Notes: generated from the sequence alone by a model not told the origin. A stretch of 64,000 bases of DNA from an uncultured Alphaproteobacteria bacterium (GCA_934202735.1 CAKPYH010000001.1:62001-126000), one strand, 5' to 3'. Shown: positions 25,998 through 37,236, counted from the first letter of the stretch. Numbers and translations: made by a program.

Positions 25998-26026
25998 ATT
26001 ATACACTATTTTTCGTCCGATGTCAA
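25998..26026 (-). promoter_or_regulatory. Perfect consensus promoter for rpsM-rpsK-rpoA-rplQ
   Basis: TTGACA (26021-26026), 17-base spacer, TATAAT (25998-26003) on the minus strand: both hexamers match the sigma70 consensus exactly. It begins nine bases past the adk stop. Predicted start near 25991, leaving a 70-base leader before rpsM that could hold a regulatory structure. Confidence 0.9.
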
Positions 26027-26034
26027 GTCCGAAT

Positions 26035-26721
26035 TCAATATCCTACTATTTTTCTTATTTTTTCACTAACGACATCAATGGGTCCCGTCCCATCAACGCA
26101 CACCAAAAGCCCCTTTTCTTCGTAGTAAGGTATGACCGGAGCCGTTACAGAGCGGTAATTGCGAAGTCTAGATACTACCGTTTCATAGGTATCGTCCGCC
26201 CGCCGTGTAAATTCTTTACCGCCACAAATGTCGCACACGCCAAACACTTTTGTCGGTTTGAATTTCTCATGATACAACGCACCACACTTGGCACATTGAC
26301 TGCGCCCAATGATACGATCAATCACATATTCATCGGGAACTTGCAACAAAATAACTAAATCCACCCCCAGATTATTTTCCACAAACACGGGTTTTTGTTG
26401 CATTTGTTCAAAAACTTTAGCCTGATCCAACGTCCGCGGGAAACCGTCTAAAATATAGCCTTTACGGTTTTCGGGTTCCAATAACTTGGCTTCTATCCGC
26501 CCGACAATAAATTCGGCAGGGACCAGGTTGCCTTTATCAATAATGGCCTTAATGGCATTGCCTTCCGGGGTTCCGGATGTCGTGGCTTCGCGCAACAACT
26601 CACCGGCCGAATAGGTATGCAAGGCTAACTTTTCGGACAAAATGGCGCTTTGCGTCCCTTTTCCACTGCCCGGAGGGCCCATCATAATAATATGCCGTGG
26701 AGGAACTTTATTTTCTGCCAT
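26035..26721 (-). CDS. adk: Adenylate kinase, zinc-type lid
   Basis: 228 residues. It interconverts AMP + ATP and two ADP in the cytoplasm. P-loop GPPGSGKGT, AMP site GYILDGFPRT, and a long lid with two cysteine pairs (CAKCGALYH and CDICGGKEF) that should bind zinc, as in Gram-positive and many alphaproteobacterial enzymes. It abuts secY (one base) in the usual secY-adk order. The alpha-operon promoter follows its stop codon. Confidence 0.97.
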   Translation of the reverse strand: MAENKVPPRHIIMMGPPGSGKGTQSAILSEKLALHTYSAGELLREATTSGTPEGNAIKAIIDKGNLVPAEFIVGRIEAKLLEPENRKGYILDGFPRTLDQAKVFEQMQQKPVFVENNLGVDLVILLQVPDEYVIDRIIGRSQCAKCGALYHEKFKPTKVFGVCDICGGKEFTRRADDTYETVVSRLRNYRSVTAPVIPYYEEKGLLVCVDGTGPIDVVSEKIRKIVGY

Positions 26722-26722
26722 T

Positions 26723-28051
26723 TTAGAACCGTCCTTTCAATTTTGCTTTTTTAATCAAACTTTCGTATTGATGTGCCAACAAGTGAGATTGAATTTGATT
26801 GATAGTATCCATTACCACCGACACCACAATCAACAAAGACGTACCGCCCAACACAAAAGGCACATTAAATTTTTCCATCAACAAGTGCGGCAACACGCAC
26901 AGAATCGTTAAATAGGCCGCCCCCAGGACCAACAACCGGGTCATCACAAACCCCAAGTAATCCGCCGTATTTTTCCCCGGCCGAATACCGGCCACAAAAC
27001 CACCTTGTTTTTTCAAGTTATCGGCAATTTCATCGGGATTGGTAGACGGTTGCAGGCTGGCATAAAAGAATGTAAAGAAGACAATCAAAACACCGTAAAT
27101 GGTCATGTACAACCACCCACCGTTAAACAAAGACCCCCACAAACCGTTGGTCAGGTCGCCCCCGAAAATCTTGGCAAACAACGGCGGGATTCCCAAAATC
27201 GTCCCGGCAAAGATCGGCGGCATCACACCTACCGGATTGATTTTTAAGGGCAGATAAGAATTCGCATTTTGCACCATACGGGCCCCCATTTGGCGTTTCG
27301 GATATTGCACGATAATACGCCGTTGCGCCCGTTCAAACATCACCACCAAATAAACCACCGCGATGACCAGGAACAGGACAAACAACTCTACCCCCACAGA
27401 CATAGCCCCGGTCCGACCGCTTTCAAACAAGCGGGCAAACGCCATCGGAATCCCCGATACAATCCCGACAGTAATCAACAACGATGAACCGTTGCCGACA
27501 CCGCGGGCCGTGATTTGGTCGCTGAGCCAGATCACAAACATCGTGCCCCCCAACACGGACACAACCGTAGATAATTCAAACAAGCCGGCAGACGGCATCA
27601 CAACGGCCCCGCTGGCTTCCAACCCGCGCGCAATCCCGTAGGATTGGAACACCGTCATCACAACGGCTAAATAGCGGGTATATTGATTCAACCGGCGCAT
27701 ACCTGATTCGCCTTCTTTGCGCAGGGCACCCAGTTGCGGAAAAATGAAACTGGCCATCTGAATTAAAATAGAGGCCGTAATATACGGGATAATGTTCAGA
27801 ACAAAGATAGACATCCGTTCTAATGCTCCCCCCGTAAAGGAGTTAAACATCCCCACCAAACCGCCGGCATTTTCACCTTGAAAAAAGCCACCGATAACTT
27901 GCGGGTTAACCCCCGGAACGGGGACATACGTCCCCAACCGGAAGACAATCAAGGCCAAGAGGGTGAACAACAATCTCTTTTGCAGATCTTTCGCCTTTGA
28001 AAAAGCCGAAAAATCTACACTATTCGCCATTTTTTCTGACATTGAAACCAT
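26723..28051 (-). CDS. secY: Protein translocase channel SecY
   Basis: 442 residues with ten membrane helices. SecY is the channel of SecYEG, through which the many signal-peptide proteins in this window would pass. Landmarks: FRLGTYVPVPGVNPQVI, TASILIQMASFIFPQL, and the cytoplasmic loop KKQGGFVAGIRPGKNTADYL. It follows rplO by 20 bases. GAGAGG lies eight bases before the ATG at 28051; ATGs at 28042 and 28030 are alternatives. Confidence 0.97.
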   Translation of the reverse strand: MVSMSEKMANSVDFSAFSKAKDLQKRLLFTLLALIVFRLGTYVPVPGVNPQVIGGFFQGENAGGLVGMFNSFTGGALERMSIFVLNIIPYITASILIQMASFIFPQLGALRKEGESGMRRLNQYTRYLAVVMTVFQSYGIARGLEASGAVVMPSAGLFELSTVVSVLGGTMFVIWLSDQITARGVGNGSSLLITVGIVSGIPMAFARLFESGRTGAMSVGVELFVLFLVIAVVYLVVMFERAQRRIIVQYPKRQMGARMVQNANSYLPLKINPVGVMPPIFAGTILGIPPLFAKIFGGDLTNGLWGSLFNGGWLYMTIYGVLIVFFTFFYASLQPSTNPDEIADNLKKQGGFVAGIRPGKNTADYLGFVMTRLLVLGAAYLTILCVLPHLLMEKFNVPFVLGGTSLLIVVSVVMDTINQIQSHLLAHQYESLIKKAKLKGRF

Positions 28052-28071
28052 TTGAACACCCTCTCCTTATC

Positions 28072-28599
28072 TTAAGCCTTTTTTGTTTTTTTCACTGTTT
28101 TTTCTTTTTTAGATGTTTTCACACCTTTTGTCAAGACAGTTTTCTTTTTCGGTTCAACGATGACCTGACCGCCGGCCTTTTCAACCGCCGCAATAGCGGC
28201 TTTGGTGGCCCCGGCAACCCGAATGGTGGCTTTGGACGCAAAATCACCCTTACCCAACAAACGTACGCCGTCTTTGGCATTTTTAATCAGGCCCGCTTCC
28301 ATCAAAGCCACGGCATCAATTTCGTTGCCCAAGACTTTGGCATCAATCGCTTTCTGGATTTTGTCCAGATTGATTTCCGCAAATGTCAGACGGAAGATAT
28401 TGTTAAAACCGCGTTTCGGAGCCCGGCGATAGACGGACATTTGCCCGCCTTCAAACCCGTTGATGGCTACACCGGTCCGGGCTTTTTGGCCCTTGAACCC
28501 GCGACCACCGGTCCGGCCTTTACCCGAACCGACACCCCGTGCCACACGCATCAGTTTTTGACGCGCGCCTTTGTTATCACGAATTTCATTTAACTTCAT
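28072..28599 (-). CDS. rplO: Ribosomal protein uL15
   Basis: 175 residues. uL15 binds 23S rRNA during late assembly. Typical [20 protein letters not shown] and [18 protein letters not shown]. The C-terminus carries an extra basic tail of about 30 residues ([18 protein letters not shown]). It follows rpsE directly, only 12 bases away, so rpmD (uL30), which usually lies between them, is missing. Confidence 0.97.
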   Translation of the reverse strand: MKLNEIRDNKGARQKLMRVARGVGSGKGRTGGRGFKGQKARTGVAINGFEGGQMSVYRRAPKRGFNNIFRLTFAEINLDKIQKAIDAKVLGNEIDAVALMEAGLIKNAKDGVRLLGKGDFASKATIRVAGATKAAIAAVEKAGGQVIVEPKKKTVLTKGVKTSKKEKTVKKTKKA

Positions 28600-28611
28600 T
28601 ACAAAATCTCC

Positions 28612-29220
28612 TTATTCAGCCACTTCTTTGGACGTTTCTTCCCCATCGCGGCGACCAACGATTTCGCCAACCTTTTTACCGCGGCGTGCAGCAATGTTCC
28701 GTGGAGAGTGTGATCCGTTCAAAGCGTCAAATGTTGCCCGAACCATGTTGTGCGGATTGCTGGACCCTGTGCACTTGGCCACAACGTCTTGAATCCCCAT
28801 GGCTTCAAAAACGGCACGCATCGGACCGCCGGCAATGATACCGGTACCGGCCGGAGCCGTTCGCAGCGTTACCTGACCGGCCCCAAAGTGTCCCAACACA
28901 TCATGATGCAGTGTCCGCCCTTCTTTCAAGGGGACGCGAATCAAATGACGGCGTGCACGTTCCGTTGCCTTTTTAATGGCATCGGGTACTTCTTTGGACT
29001 TGGCATGCGCAAAGCCCACACGACCTTTTTGATCACCCACAACCACCAATGCGGCAAAAGCAAAACGCTTACCGCCCTTAACGGTTTTGGACACACGATT
29101 GACATGCACCACCCGATCAACAAATTCATCGGCCGGCCGTTCGGCACGGGTGTCTTCATTCCGATCCTTACGGGGCCGGCGTTTCTTTTCTTGCTTTTCT
29201 TCTTTTTCTAATTCAGCCAT
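28612..29220 (-). CDS. rpsE: Ribosomal protein uS5
   Basis: 202 residues. uS5 shapes the mRNA entry site and decoding accuracy. The N-terminal 30 residues are strongly charged ([18 protein letters not shown]) and longer than in E. coli. The core has [19 protein letters not shown] and [20 protein letters not shown]. Upstream rplR ends ten bases before. Confidence 0.97.
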   Translation of the reverse strand: MAELEKEEKQEKKRRPRKDRNEDTRAERPADEFVDRVVHVNRVSKTVKGGKRFAFAALVVVGDQKGRVGFAHAKSKEVPDAIKKATERARRHLIRVPLKEGRTLHHDVLGHFGAGQVTLRTAPAGTGIIAGGPMRAVFEAMGIQDVVAKCTGSSNPHNMVRATFDALNGSHSPRNIAARRGKKVGEIVGRRDGEETSKEVAE

Positions 29221-29229
29221 TTGTTCCTC

Positions 29230-29580
29230 CTAGAACGATAACCCGGCTTCACGGGCTGCTTCGGCAATCGCCTTGATACGACCGTGGAACAGATAACCGC
29301 CCCGATCAAACACGACTTCTTTAATACCGGCCTGCTGCGCACGGGCGGCAATCAACTGCCCGACGGCGGCGGCACCGGCCACGGTAGAACCTTTCGCGGT
29401 GATTTCTTTGTCTTTGGAAGACGCAGACACCAAAGTTTTTCCGGATTTGTCGTCAATAATCTGTGCATAGATATTCTTTTCCGAACGATGCACGGACAAA
29501 CGAACGCGACCGGCGGCTTTTGTCTTCAACGCATAACGAACACGCGCTTTCCGACGTTCAAATTGTTCAATGTTTTTCAT
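29230..29580 (-). CDS. rplR: Ribosomal protein uL18
   Basis: 116 residues. uL18 binds 5S rRNA with uL5. Conserved [18 protein letters not shown], and the C-terminus [20 protein letters not shown]. Normal length and order. Confidence 0.97.
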   Translation of the reverse strand: MKNIEQFERRKARVRYALKTKAAGRVRLSVHRSEKNIYAQIIDDKSGKTLVSASSKDKEITAKGSTVAGAAAVGQLIAARAQQAGIKEVVFDRGGYLFHGRIKAIAEAAREAGLSF

Positions 29581-29591
29581 TTGACTACCCT

Positions 29592-30119
29592 TTATTTTTT
29601 CTTACCTTCTTTGCGCAGGACGGTTTCAGTATCATACTTCACGCCTTTGCCTTTATACGGTTCCGGAGCCCGATAAGAACGGATTTCCGATGCCACTTGA
29701 CCCAACAACTGTTTGTCGGCACTGGACAACTCAATGGTTGTCTGGACCGGGCAAGCCGCTTTCACACCGGCCGGCAGTTGATAGTCAATATCATGGCTGA
29801 ACCCCAACGTCAGTTTCAGGTTTTGCCCTTGTACTTGTGCCCGATAACCGACACCGATCAGTTCCAATTTTTTCGTGAAACCTTCGGAGACACCTTTGAC
29901 CAGGTTGTGAATGTTGGCGCGCACGGTTCCCCACAAAGCGCGATGTTCACCACCGGCGGGACGGACAATCAATTCATCACCTTCCTGCTTGACAATCACG
30001 CCATGCGGAATGTGTGTTTTCAATTCGCCCAGTTTCCCTTTGACGGTAATTTCTTCGGCACCGATAACGGCGGTTACACCGGCCGGCATTTTCACAGGAT
30101 GTTTTCCAATACGAGACAT
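29592..30119 (-). CDS. rplF: Ribosomal protein uL6
   Basis: 175 residues. uL6 sits by the sarcin-ricin loop and factor-binding site. [18 protein letters not shown] at the start and [14 protein letters not shown] near the C-terminus are diagnostic. Confidence 0.97.
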   Translation of the reverse strand: MSRIGKHPVKMPAGVTAVIGAEEITVKGKLGELKTHIPHGVIVKQEGDELIVRPAGGEHRALWGTVRANIHNLVKGVSEGFTKKLELIGVGYRAQVQGQNLKLTLGFSHDIDYQLPAGVKAACPVQTTIELSSADKQLLGQVASEIRSYRAPEPYKGKGVKYDTETVLRKEGKKK

Positions 30120-30133
30120 GGTTTAAAATCCTC

Positions 30134-30532
30134 CTAGAATACCTTGCAAAGCACTTCGCCGCCCAAGTTGGCTTGACGTGCTTCGTTATCGGACATAACA
30201 CCCGACGGGGTTGATAACACATAGATGCCCAAGCCGTTATAGAACTTCGGCAAATCTTTGACTTTGGAATATACACGCCGACCCGGTGTAGAAACCCGAG
30301 AGATTTCTTTAATCACCATTTCATCTTCGTGATATTTCAATTCTACTTTGAATTCGTCAACACCCGGACGGACGCTGACGCGTTCATAACCGCGAATATA
30401 ACCTTCCCGTTTCAAGACATCCAAAACGCTGGCGCGCAGGTTAGATGCCGGGACGATTACAAAACTTTTATGGGACATGCCGCCGTTGCGGATGCGGGTC
30501 AGCATATCGCCCAAAGGATCTGTCATAGACAT
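30134..30532 (-). CDS. rpsH: Ribosomal protein uS8
   Basis: 132 residues. uS8 is a primary 16S rRNA binder, and in E. coli it represses the spc operon. [18 protein letters not shown] start; C-terminus [20 protein letters not shown]. Confidence 0.97.
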   Translation of the reverse strand: MSMTDPLGDMLTRIRNGGMSHKSFVIVPASNLRASVLDVLKREGYIRGYERVSVRPGVDEFKVELKYHEDEMVIKEISRVSTPGRRVYSKVKDLPKFYNGLGIYVLSTPSGVMSDNEARQANLGGEVLCKVF

Positions 30533-30544
30533 TTGTCTTTCTCC

Positions 30545-30850
30545 TTACCAACTGGATTTAACCATACCCGGAATTTGACCTTCATTGGCCAACTTGCGTA
30601 ATTGGATACGGCTGAGTTTTAATTTTCTGTAAACACCGTGCGAACGGCCCGTCAATTCACACCGATGGTGTATTCTGACGGCCGACGAGTTGCGGGGCAA
30701 CTTCGCTAATTGAAGAGTCGCTTCAAACACCTGTTCGGGTGTAGAGTTTTTATCTTCAATAATCGCTTTCAAGGCCGCGCGTTTCTTGGCATACTTTTTA
30801 ACCAAGGCTTCGCGCTTTTTATTTCTGTTGATTGAACATAATTTAGCCAT
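30545..30850 (-). CDS. rpsN: Ribosomal protein uS14, zinc-free long form
   Basis: 101 residues, the long form. The CxxC pairs of the zinc-binding short form are absent; only isolated cysteines remain ([18 protein letters not shown]). Located in the small-subunit head. Conserved end [20 protein letters not shown]. Confidence 0.97.
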   Translation of the reverse strand: MAKLCSINRNKKREALVKKYAKKRAALKAIIEDKNSTPEQVFEATLQLAKLPRNSSAVRIHHRCELTGRSHGVYRKLKLSRIQLRKLANEGQIPGMVKSSW

Positions 30851-30861
30851 GTGATTTTCCT

Positions 30862-31401
30862 TTACTTCATGAACGGCATACCGAATCCGGCCAACAAAGC
30901 CTTAGCTTCTTTGTCCGTCTTGGCGGTTGTTCCGATGACGATATCCATACCGCGGATTTTGTCAACGGTGTCATAGTTGATTTCCAAGAACACGATTTGT
31001 TCTTTCAAACCCATCGCATAATTCCCGTGGCCGTCAAAACTGTTGTTCGGAACACCCCGGAAGTCGCGTACACGCGGCAAAGCCATCGTAATCAACCGAT
31101 CCAAAAATTCATACATTTTTTCACGGCGCAACGTTACTTTGCAACCGATAGCCATACCGGCCCGCAACTTAAAAGTCGCAATGGATTTTTTGGAATAGGT
31201 CAACACCGGTTTTTGCCCGGCAATGGCTTCCATATCTTTCAAGGCACCTTCCAAGGCCTTACGGTCTTCGGTGGCTTCCCCGATACCCATGTTCAGGACG
31301 ATCTTGTCCAATTTGGGAACTTCCATTTTGTTTTTGTATCCGAACTCTTTAACCAAAGCCGGCACAATGACATCTTGATATTGTTTTTGTAATCTTGTCA
31401 T
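30862..31401 (-). CDS. rplE: Ribosomal protein uL5
   Basis: 179 residues from [11 protein letters not shown]; an ATG six bases upstream sits too close to the AAGGGAA site. uL5 holds 5S rRNA and the P-site tRNA. Conserved [20 protein letters not shown] and [17 protein letters not shown]. Confidence 0.97.
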   Translation of the reverse strand: MTRLQKQYQDVIVPALVKEFGYKNKMEVPKLDKIVLNMGIGEATEDRKALEGALKDMEAIAGQKPVLTYSKKSIATFKLRAGMAIGCKVTLRREKMYEFLDRLITMALPRVRDFRGVPNNSFDGHGNYAMGLKEQIVFLEINYDTVDKIRGMDIVIGTTAKTDKEAKALLAGFGMPFMK

Positions 31402-31412
31402 GTTCATTTCCC

Positions 31413-31727
31413 TTATTTGCCAATGACTTCGCCGGATTTTTTGGCCACCCGGACTTTTTGACCGTCATTGATTTTCATACCGACACGTGTCGCTTTGCCC
31501 GTTTTCGGGTCAATCAAAGCCACATTGGACACATGAATGGGGTGTTCTTTAGACACGATACCGCCCGCGTTTTCCTGAGTCGGCTTGGTGTGGCGTTTCA
31601 CCATATTGATCCCGCGGACAACCACTTTGCTGTCTTTGGGCATCGCTTGGATCACTTCACCCGTTTTACCTTTATCGCGACCGGCGACAACAATCACCTG
31701 ATCACCTTTTTTGATTTTCATCGTCAT
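31413..31727 (-). CDS. rplX: Ribosomal protein uL24
   Basis: 104 residues. uL24 initiates large-subunit assembly. KOW motif [20 protein letters not shown]. Start at 31727 has GGAGG nine bases upstream; an ATG at 31721 is possible. Confidence 0.96.
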   Translation of the reverse strand: MTMKIKKGDQVIVVAGRDKGKTGEVIQAMPKDSKVVVRGINMVKRHTKPTQENAGGIVSKEHPIHVSNVALIDPKTGKATRVGMKINDGQKVRVAKKSGEVIGK

Positions 31728-31728
31728 T

Positions 31729-32097
31729 TTACAATACCTCCGGTGCCAAGGACATGATTTTCACAAATCCCGCGGCACGCAATTCGCGAGTCACCGGTCC
31801 GAAGATACGGGTTCCGATGGGTTCGCCATCTTTGTTGACTAAAACAGCGGCATTGCTGTCAAACCGAATGGTGCTGCCATCTTCACGACGGATTTCCTTT
31901 TTGGTCCGGACGATCAAAGCGCGTTGAACATCGCCTTGTTTCACCTTACCTTTGGGAATCGCTTTCTTGACGGAAACGATAATCACATCGCCGACAGAAG
32001 CATACCGACGACCTGCGCCGCCAATGACCTTGATACACTGAACTTTCCGGGCTCCGGAGTTATCAGCCACATCAAGATTGCTTTCTACTTGAATCAT
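31729..32097 (-). CDS. rplN: Ribosomal protein uL14
   Basis: 122 residues. uL14 forms intersubunit bridges and is the docking site for Rsf[21 protein letters not shown] and the C-terminus [16 protein letters not shown] are typical. Confidence 0.97.
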   Translation of the reverse strand: MIQVESNLDVADNSGARKVQCIKVIGGAGRRYASVGDVIIVSVKKAIPKGKVKQGDVQRALIVRTKKEIRREDGSTIRFDSNAAVLVNKDGEPIGTRIFGPVTRELRAAGFVKIMSLAPEVL

Positions 32098-32121
32098 GGT
32101 ATTTCCTTCCTTAGTTTCAAG

Positions 32122-32358
32122 TTATTTATTTTCCGACACGACCACCCAAGTTTTTGTTTTGGACAGAGGCCGGCTCTCCATAATTTGTACAACGTCGCCG
32201 ACCTTGCACAAATTGTTTTCATCATGCGCGGTGTATTTGGCACTGCGCTTGATGTATTTCTTATACACAGGGTGCATCACCCGCCGTTCCACACGAACGA
32301 CGACGGATTTATCCATTTTGTCGGAAACGACAACACCTTGCAATACTCTTTTAGGCAT
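32122..32358 (-). CDS. rpsQ: Ribosomal protein uS17
   Basis: 78 residues. Early 16S binder. [20 protein letters not shown] and the end [12 protein letters not shown] fit the family. Confidence 0.96.
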   Translation of the reverse strand: MPKRVLQGVVVSDKMDKSVVVRVERRVMHPVYKKYIKRSAKYTAHDENNLCKVGDVVQIMESRPLSKTKTWVVVSENK

Positions 32359-32376
32359 GATTAAATCTCCTTCACC

Positions 32377-32574
32377 CTATTTTTTCGCGGCTTTTTGAGC
32401 CAACGCTGTTTTGATTTGAGCGATTTCTTTACGCACTTGCCGACGACGGGCAGTATTTTTCAACTGACCGCTGGCTTGTTGGAACCGCAGATTCAGGCTT
32501 TCTTTTTGCAAAGAAGATTCCATTTCTGCCAATTCTTTTTCGTCTTTCGCCACAATATTTTTGAATTTTTCCAT
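32377..32574 (-). CDS. rpmC: Ribosomal protein uL29
   Basis: 65-residue helical hairpin near the tunnel exit, a contact for trigger factor and [22 protein letters not shown] is the family signature. Confidence 0.95.
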   Translation of the reverse strand: MEKFKNIVAKDEKELAEMESSLQKESLNLRFQQASGQLKNTARRRQVRKEIAQIKTALAQKAAKK

Positions 32575-32577
32575 GGT

Positions 32578-33000
32578 TTATACCTCTTCATCCGCCGACC
32601 GCGCGATAAACTTTGTTTTAATCGGCAGTTTTGCGGAGGCTAACGTGAAGGCTTCACGGGCGATTTCTTCCGTGATACCGTCCACTTCAAACATGATGCG
32701 ACCCGGTTTAACCCGGCAAACCCAGAATTCCGGCGCACCTTTCCCTTTACCTTGACGCACTTCAGGCGGTTTTTTAGACACAGGTACATCCGGGAAAATC
32801 CGAATCCACAAACGTCCTTGACGCTTCATCGCACGAGAAATGGCCCGGCGGGCGGCTTCAATTTGCCGCGCCGTTACCCGTTCCGCACCCAACGCCTTTA
32901 ACCCGAAGGAGCCAAAATCTAATGTCGTAGCTGATTTAGCGACACCATGAATGCGTCCCTTAAATGCTTTACGAAATTTCGTTCTTTTTGGTTGTAACAT
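32578..33000 (-). CDS. rplP: Ribosomal protein uL16
   Basis: 140 residues. uL16 lies by the A site and is needed for peptidyl transfer. [19 protein letters not shown], then [20 protein letters not shown]. Confidence 0.97.
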   Translation of the reverse strand: MLQPKRTKFRKAFKGRIHGVAKSATTLDFGSFGLKALGAERVTARQIEAARRAISRAMKRQGRLWIRIFPDVPVSKKPPEVRQGKGKGAPEFWVCRVKPGRIMFEVDGITEEIAREAFTLASAKLPIKTKFIARSADEEV

Positions 33001-33015
33001 TTGACTGTCCCTTCA

Positions 33016-33687
33016 TTAATGTTGATCTGACAAACGCTTGTCTTGGGCCATCGGATCATGGGCCAGGATTTCGCCTTTGTAAATCCAAACTTTCACACCG
33101 CAAGTGCCATAGGCGGTATGCGCCGTAGCCATACCGTAATCCACATCGGCACGCAATGTGTGCAAAGGCACACGGCCTTCACGATACCATTCCACCCGAG
33201 CAATTTCTGCACCGCCCAAGCGACCGCCACAGTTGATACGAATCCCTTCTGCCCCTTGACGCAAAGCCGATTGTACGGCCCGTTTCATGGCACGGCGGAA
33301 AGAAATACGCTTTTCCAACTGTTGTGCGATATTATCCGCAACCAGTTTGGCATCAATTTCCGGTTTACGAACTTCTACGATATTGACACTGACTTCTTGA
33401 CCACCCGACAATTTCGTCAGGTCTTTTTTCAATGCTTCAATATCTTGACCTTTTTTACCGATAATCACGCCCGGACGTGCACAATAAATGGTGACACGGG
33501 CTTTTTTAGCGGGACGTTCAATCACGATATGACTGATACCGGCGGCCGCCAATTTCTTCGTCAAAAATTTACGAATTTCAATATCGGCCAACAGCAAATC
33601 GGCATAACCGGCATCGGCGAACCAACGCGAGTCCCATGTCCGATTGATTCCCAGGCGCAAACCTGTCGGATTAACTTTCTGACCCAT
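33016..33687 (-). CDS. rpsC: Ribosomal protein uS3
   Basis: 223 residues. uS3 lies at the mRNA entry and has helicase-assisting residues. KH motif [15 protein letters not shown]-terminal domain [20 protein letters not shown]. Its ATG overlaps the rplV stop by one base. Confidence 0.97.
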   Translation of the reverse strand: MGQKVNPTGLRLGINRTWDSRWFADAGYADLLLADIEIRKFLTKKLAAAGISHIVIERPAKKARVTIYCARPGVIIGKKGQDIEALKKDLTKLSGGQEVSVNIVEVRKPEIDAKLVADNIAQQLEKRISFRRAMKRAVQSALRQGAEGIRINCGGRLGGAEIARVEWYREGRVPLHTLRADVDYGMATAHTAYGTCGVKVWIYKGEILAHDPMAQDKRLSDQH

Positions 33688-34100
33688 TATTTTGTCTCCT
33701 TTGCTTTAGTCGTCTTTTTCGCTTTTGGGGCGGTTTTAGGGGCCGTTTCTTGTTCGGCCACGACAACCGTCATGTTTGAAAAAGGTTTTAAGATGCGATT
33801 ACCGCGCCCTTTGGCACCGGCCTGAAAACGCTTCATCACCATGGCTTTACCGACATAGGCTTCATGAACCACCAAGCGATCGGCATCCATGTTATGATTG
33901 TTTTCGGCATTTGCGATGGCGGACAGCAACACTTTCTTTGCTTCTTCGGCAACACGTTTTTTGGAAAACGTCAGTTGCGCCACAGCCTTGCCGGCCTTTA
34001 ACCCACGAATGGATTCGGCCAACAGGTTCAACTTGCGCGGCGAAACGCGGATCATGCGCGCTTTCGCTTTTGCTGTTTTAACTTCTTGTTTTTTTACCAT
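33687..34100 (-). CDS. rplV: Ribosomal protein uL22
   Basis: 137 residues. uL22 lines the exit tunnel constriction. [20 protein letters not shown] and the tunnel loop region [15 protein letters not shown]. It has an added Lys/Ala/Thr tail ([15 protein letters not shown]) absent from E. coli. Confidence 0.97.
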   Translation of the reverse strand: MVKKQEVKTAKAKARMIRVSPRKLNLLAESIRGLKAGKAVAQLTFSKKRVAEEAKKVLLSAIANAENNHNMDADRLVVHEAYVGKAMVMKRFQAGAKGRGNRILKPFSNMTVVVAEQETAPKTAPKAKKTTKAKETK

Positions 34101-34109
34101 AATTTACCT

Positions 34110-34391
34110 CTATGACTGTGTTGCTTTCGCATCAGCGGCCGTATGACCGTTAAAGGTCCGTGTCGGTGCAAATTCACCGAACTTATGACCGATCATATTT
34201 TCACTGACTAAAACCGGGATAAACTTTTTACCATTATATACGCCAAAAGTCAAGCCCACAAATTGAGGAAGTATCGTAGATCTGCGCGACCATGTTTTGA
34301 TTACTTCATGACGACCGGATGCTTTCGCTTTTTCTGCTTTATCCAACAGATAACCGTCCACAAAAGGTCCTTTCCATACGGATCTTGTCAT
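34110..34391 (-). CDS. rpsS: Ribosomal protein uS19
   Basis: 93 residues, small-subunit head. [19 protein letters not shown], then [15 protein letters not shown]. Confidence 0.97.
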   Translation of the reverse strand: MTRSVWKGPFVDGYLLDKAEKAKASGRHEVIKTWSRRSTILPQFVGLTFGVYNGKKFIPVLVSENMIGHKFGEFAPTRTFNGHTAADAKATQS

Positions 34392-34400
34392 TTATGCCTC

Positions 34401-35228
34401 CTAAGCCTTCTTAACCGCATGACGAGAGCGCACAATAAGCGCATCAGTCCGCTTGTTATTACGTGTTTTCTTACCTTTCGTCTTCCAGCCCCAGGGGGAT
34501 ACAGGTTGACGACCGCCGTTTGTCCGACCACCATGCGGGTGATCCACCGGGTTCATGGCGATACCGCGGACGGACGGACGAATCCCCATCCAACGGGCGC
34601 GACCGGCTTTTGCCATCACGGTGTTTTGGTTATCCGGATTGGACACCGCACCGATAGACGCAAAGCATTCACCGCGCACCAAGCGCAATTCACCCGAGTT
34701 CAAACGAATTTGGGCATAACCGGCATCTTTACCGATCAGCTGGGCATAACAACCGGCCGAGCGAGCCAACTGGCCGCCTTTACCGGGTTGTAATTCAATG
34801 TTATGCACAATGGTTCCGACCGGCATATTTTTCAGCGGCATCGCGTTGCCCGGTTTAATATCGGCATGCATCGCGGACACGACGTTATCGCCGATCGCCA
34901 AGCGTTGCGGTGCCAAAATATAAGCCAATTCACCGTCCGTGTACTTCACCAAAGCGATGAAAGCCGTCCGATTCGGATCGTATTCCAAACGTTCCACAGT
35001 GGCCGGCATATCCATTTTTTGACGCTTAAAGTCAATCAAACGATAGGCTTTTTTATGACCGCCGCCCCGCCGCCGGGATGTAATATGCCCGTGGTTGTTG
35101 CGACCGCCCGTGCTGTTTTTGCCTTCGGTCAACGTTTTGACCGGAGAACCCTTGTGCAAATCAGACCGGTCAATCCCGACCAGGTGTCTGTTCGCATTTG
35201 TTGTCGGTTTGTATGTTTTTAATGCCAT
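34401..35228 (-). CDS. rplB: Ribosomal protein uL2
   Basis: 275 residues. uL2 is needed for subunit joining and peptidyl transfer. [17 protein letters not shown] and the key His region [20 protein letters not shown] are present. Confidence 0.98.
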   Translation of the reverse strand: MALKTYKPTTNANRHLVGIDRSDLHKGSPVKTLTEGKNSTGGRNNHGHITSRRRGGGHKKAYRLIDFKRQKMDMPATVERLEYDPNRTAFIALVKYTDGELAYILAPQRLAIGDNVVSAMHADIKPGNAMPLKNMPVGTIVHNIELQPGKGGQLARSAGCYAQLIGKDAGYAQIRLNSGELRLVRGECFASIGAVSNPDNQNTVMAKAGRARWMGIRPSVRGIAMNPVDHPHGGRTNGGRQPVSPWGWKTKGKKTRNNKRTDALIVRSRHAVKKA

Positions 35229-35230
35229 AT

Positions 35231-35551
35231 CTAAATCCCCGCTGTGACATCAATGCTTTGACCTTCGGCCAAAGTCACGATGGCTTTCTTAACTTCGCTG
35301 CGTACACCTTTCCGTCCGCGGAAAACTTTTTGTTTCCCGTCTTGACGCAGAGTGTTCACGGCTTTTACTTTCACACCGAACACAGATTCAACCGCTTTTT
35401 TAATTTCCGGCTTGGTCGCATCCAGGGCCACCTGGAAAACGACTTGATTATGTTCGGAACCCTTCATCGCCTTTTCCGTAATCACGGGCCGACGAATCAC
35501 ATTGTAAGATTCGTTAGCAACGGCTTCGGTTTGTTTTACTTTTTTAATCAT
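35231..35551 (-). CDS. rplW: Ribosomal protein uL23
   Basis: 106 residues. uL23 sits at the tunnel exit and binds trigger factor and [23 protein letters not shown] start region. The start overlaps the rplD end by four bases. Confidence 0.96.
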   Translation of the reverse strand: MIKKVKQTEAVANESYNVIRRPVITEKAMKGSEHNQVVFQVALDATKPEIKKAVESVFGVKVKAVNTLRQDGKQKVFRGRKGVRSEVKKAIVTLAEGQSIDVTAGI

Positions 35552-36168
35552 TTCAAACGACCTTCCAGTTGCGCCACGGCATCTTTGGACAACACCAACA
35601 CATCGCGGCGAACAATATCATAGACATTTGCGCCTTGCACCGGCAACACGTCCACATTGACGACATTCCGGGCGGACAAAGCAAAGTTTTCATCCAACTT
35701 TTCGCCACCGACGAACAAAGCCGAACCCCAACCGTTTTGTTTGAACGATTTTTGGAACGCTTTGGTGTTGGGTTTTTGGGCGGTCATATCGTCCAAAATG
35801 AACAACTTGCCGTCTTTGGCCTTCATGGACAGAGCCACACGCATAGCCAACGCACGAATCTTTTTGGTCAAACCATACGCATGCGAACGCACCACCGGGC
35901 CGAACACGACACCGCCGTGATACATTTGCGGCGCACGGTGCAACCCTTGACGGGCACGACCGGTCCCTTTTTGTTTGAACGGTTTACGACCGTCTCCACT
36001 GACTTCACCGACATCTTTGGTTTTATGAGTGCCTTGCCGGCGTTTGTCCAACTGCCATTGAATGACACGGGCCAACACGCCTTTGTTCAAATCCACACCA
36101 AAAACGGAATCGGCCAATTCAATGGAACCAACGGATTTTGCATCTAAATTGATAACATCATATTTCAT
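35548..36168 (-). CDS. rplD: Ribosomal protein uL4
   Basis: 206 residues. uL4 lines the tunnel; in E. coli it also represses the S10 operon, though no S10 leader is visible here because rpsJ follows fusA by 14 bases. [16 protein letters not shown] is written here as [20 protein letters not shown]. Confidence 0.96.
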   Translation of the reverse strand: MKYDVINLDAKSVGSIELADSVFGVDLNKGVLARVIQWQLDKRRQGTHKTKDVGEVSGDGRKPFKQKGTGRARQGLHRAPQMYHGGVVFGPVVRSHAYGLTKKIRALAMRVALSMKAKDGKLFILDDMTAQKPNTKAFQKSFKQNGWGSALFVGGEKLDENFALSARNVVNVDVLPVQGANVYDIVRRDVLVLSKDAVAQLEGRLK

Positions 36169-36171
36169 GGC

Positions 36172-36900
36172 TTATTCCTTCACTGCTGTTGCTTCGGCAG
36201 GTGTTTCCGCCGGTTGTTCCGCCGCCGCTTTGGCCTTTAATCCGGCCGGCAGAGGCAGGTTCGCCTGATTGGAAACCTTTACCGCATCTGTTATTGTTAC
36301 AATGCCCGTATCAAAGCCCGGAACGCTGCCCTTAACCATTACCAGATTTCTGGCTTCGTCAATGGCCATCACTTCCAAGTTTTGGACCGTGGTTTGATAG
36401 TTGCCCATCTGACCCGGCATTTTCAAGTTTTTGAAGACCTTACCCGGCCATTCGCGTTGCCCCGTGGACCCGCCCGAACGATGAGTTCTGGACGCCCCGT
36501 GCGTCGCGTTATCACCACTGAAATGATATTTTTTCATCACCCCGGCATAGCCTTTACCTAATGAGACACCCGTCACATCTACCTTTTGGCCGACCACAAA
36601 GTGCGAAGCACTCAGTTCCGAGCCAACCGGAATGACACAATCATCCGACACGCGGAATTCAATCAATGTCTTTTTCGGTTCAACTTTTGCCTTGGCGAAA
36701 TGCCCGATTTGCGGCTTGGCAACATTTTTGGCTTTCGCCTTGCCACAGCCTAATTGGACAGCGACATACCCATCACGTTCCATGGTCCGGACATCAACGA
36801 CGGTACTGTCCACTTTCAGGACCGTTACCGGAACGCGATTTCCGTTATCTTGGAACAGACTGGTCATGCCGACTTTTTCTGCAATTACACCTGAACGCAT
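36172..36900 (-). CDS. rplC: Ribosomal protein uL3
   Basis: 242 residues from [16 protein letters not shown]. uL3 reaches the peptidyl-transferase centre. The glutamine of [19 protein letters not shown] is the usual PrmB methylation site. An Ala/Glu-rich C-terminal extension of about 20 residues follows ([15 protein letters not shown]). An upstream in-frame start is ignored in favour of the family start with AAAGGAA. Confidence 0.96.
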   Translation of the reverse strand: MRSGVIAEKVGMTSLFQDNGNRVPVTVLKVDSTVVDVRTMERDGYVAVQLGCGKAKAKNVAKPQIGHFAKAKVEPKKTLIEFRVSDDCVIPVGSELSASHFVVGQKVDVTGVSLGKGYAGVMKKYHFSGDNATHGASRTHRSGGSTGQREWPGKVFKNLKMPGQMGNYQTTVQNLEVMAIDEARNLVMVKGSVPGFDTGIVTITDAVKVSNQANLPLPAGLKAKAAAEQPAETPAEATAVKE

Positions 36901-36913
36901 AGTCTTTTTTCCT

Positions 36914-37222
36914 TTATACTTTAATCTCAACATCTACACCGGCGGCGAGGTCCAGTTTCATCAGGGCATCAACCGTTTGCGGTGTCGGATCAATAATGTC
37001 AAGCACCCGCTTGTGGGTTCTGATTTCAAACTGTTCACGTGACTTTTTATCAACGTGCACGGAACGGTTCACGGTAAATTTTTCAATACGGGTCGGCAAG
37101 GGCACGGGTCCGATGACTTCGGCCCCGGTCCGCTTTGCCGTATTGACGATCTCACGGGTTGATTGATCCAACAACCTGTGGTCAAACGCTTTTAATCTGA
37201 TACGAATATTTTGGCTTTCCAT
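36914..37222 (-). CDS. rpsJ: Ribosomal protein uS10
   Basis: 102 residues, small-subunit head and antitermination factor Nus[21 protein letters not shown], then [18 protein letters not shown]. It follows fusA directly; tuf, normally between them, is absent. Confidence 0.97.
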   Translation of the reverse strand: MESQNIRIRLKAFDHRLLDQSTREIVNTAKRTGAEVIGPVPLPTRIEKFTVNRSVHVDKKSREQFEIRTHKRVLDIIDPTPQTVDALMKLDLAAGVDVEIKV

Positions 37223-37236
37223 AACTATTTCCTTTC

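Noticed and set aside
29463..30137. 224-codon plus-strand frame opposite rplR-rplF
   Set aside because: Antisense shadow of ribosomal genes.
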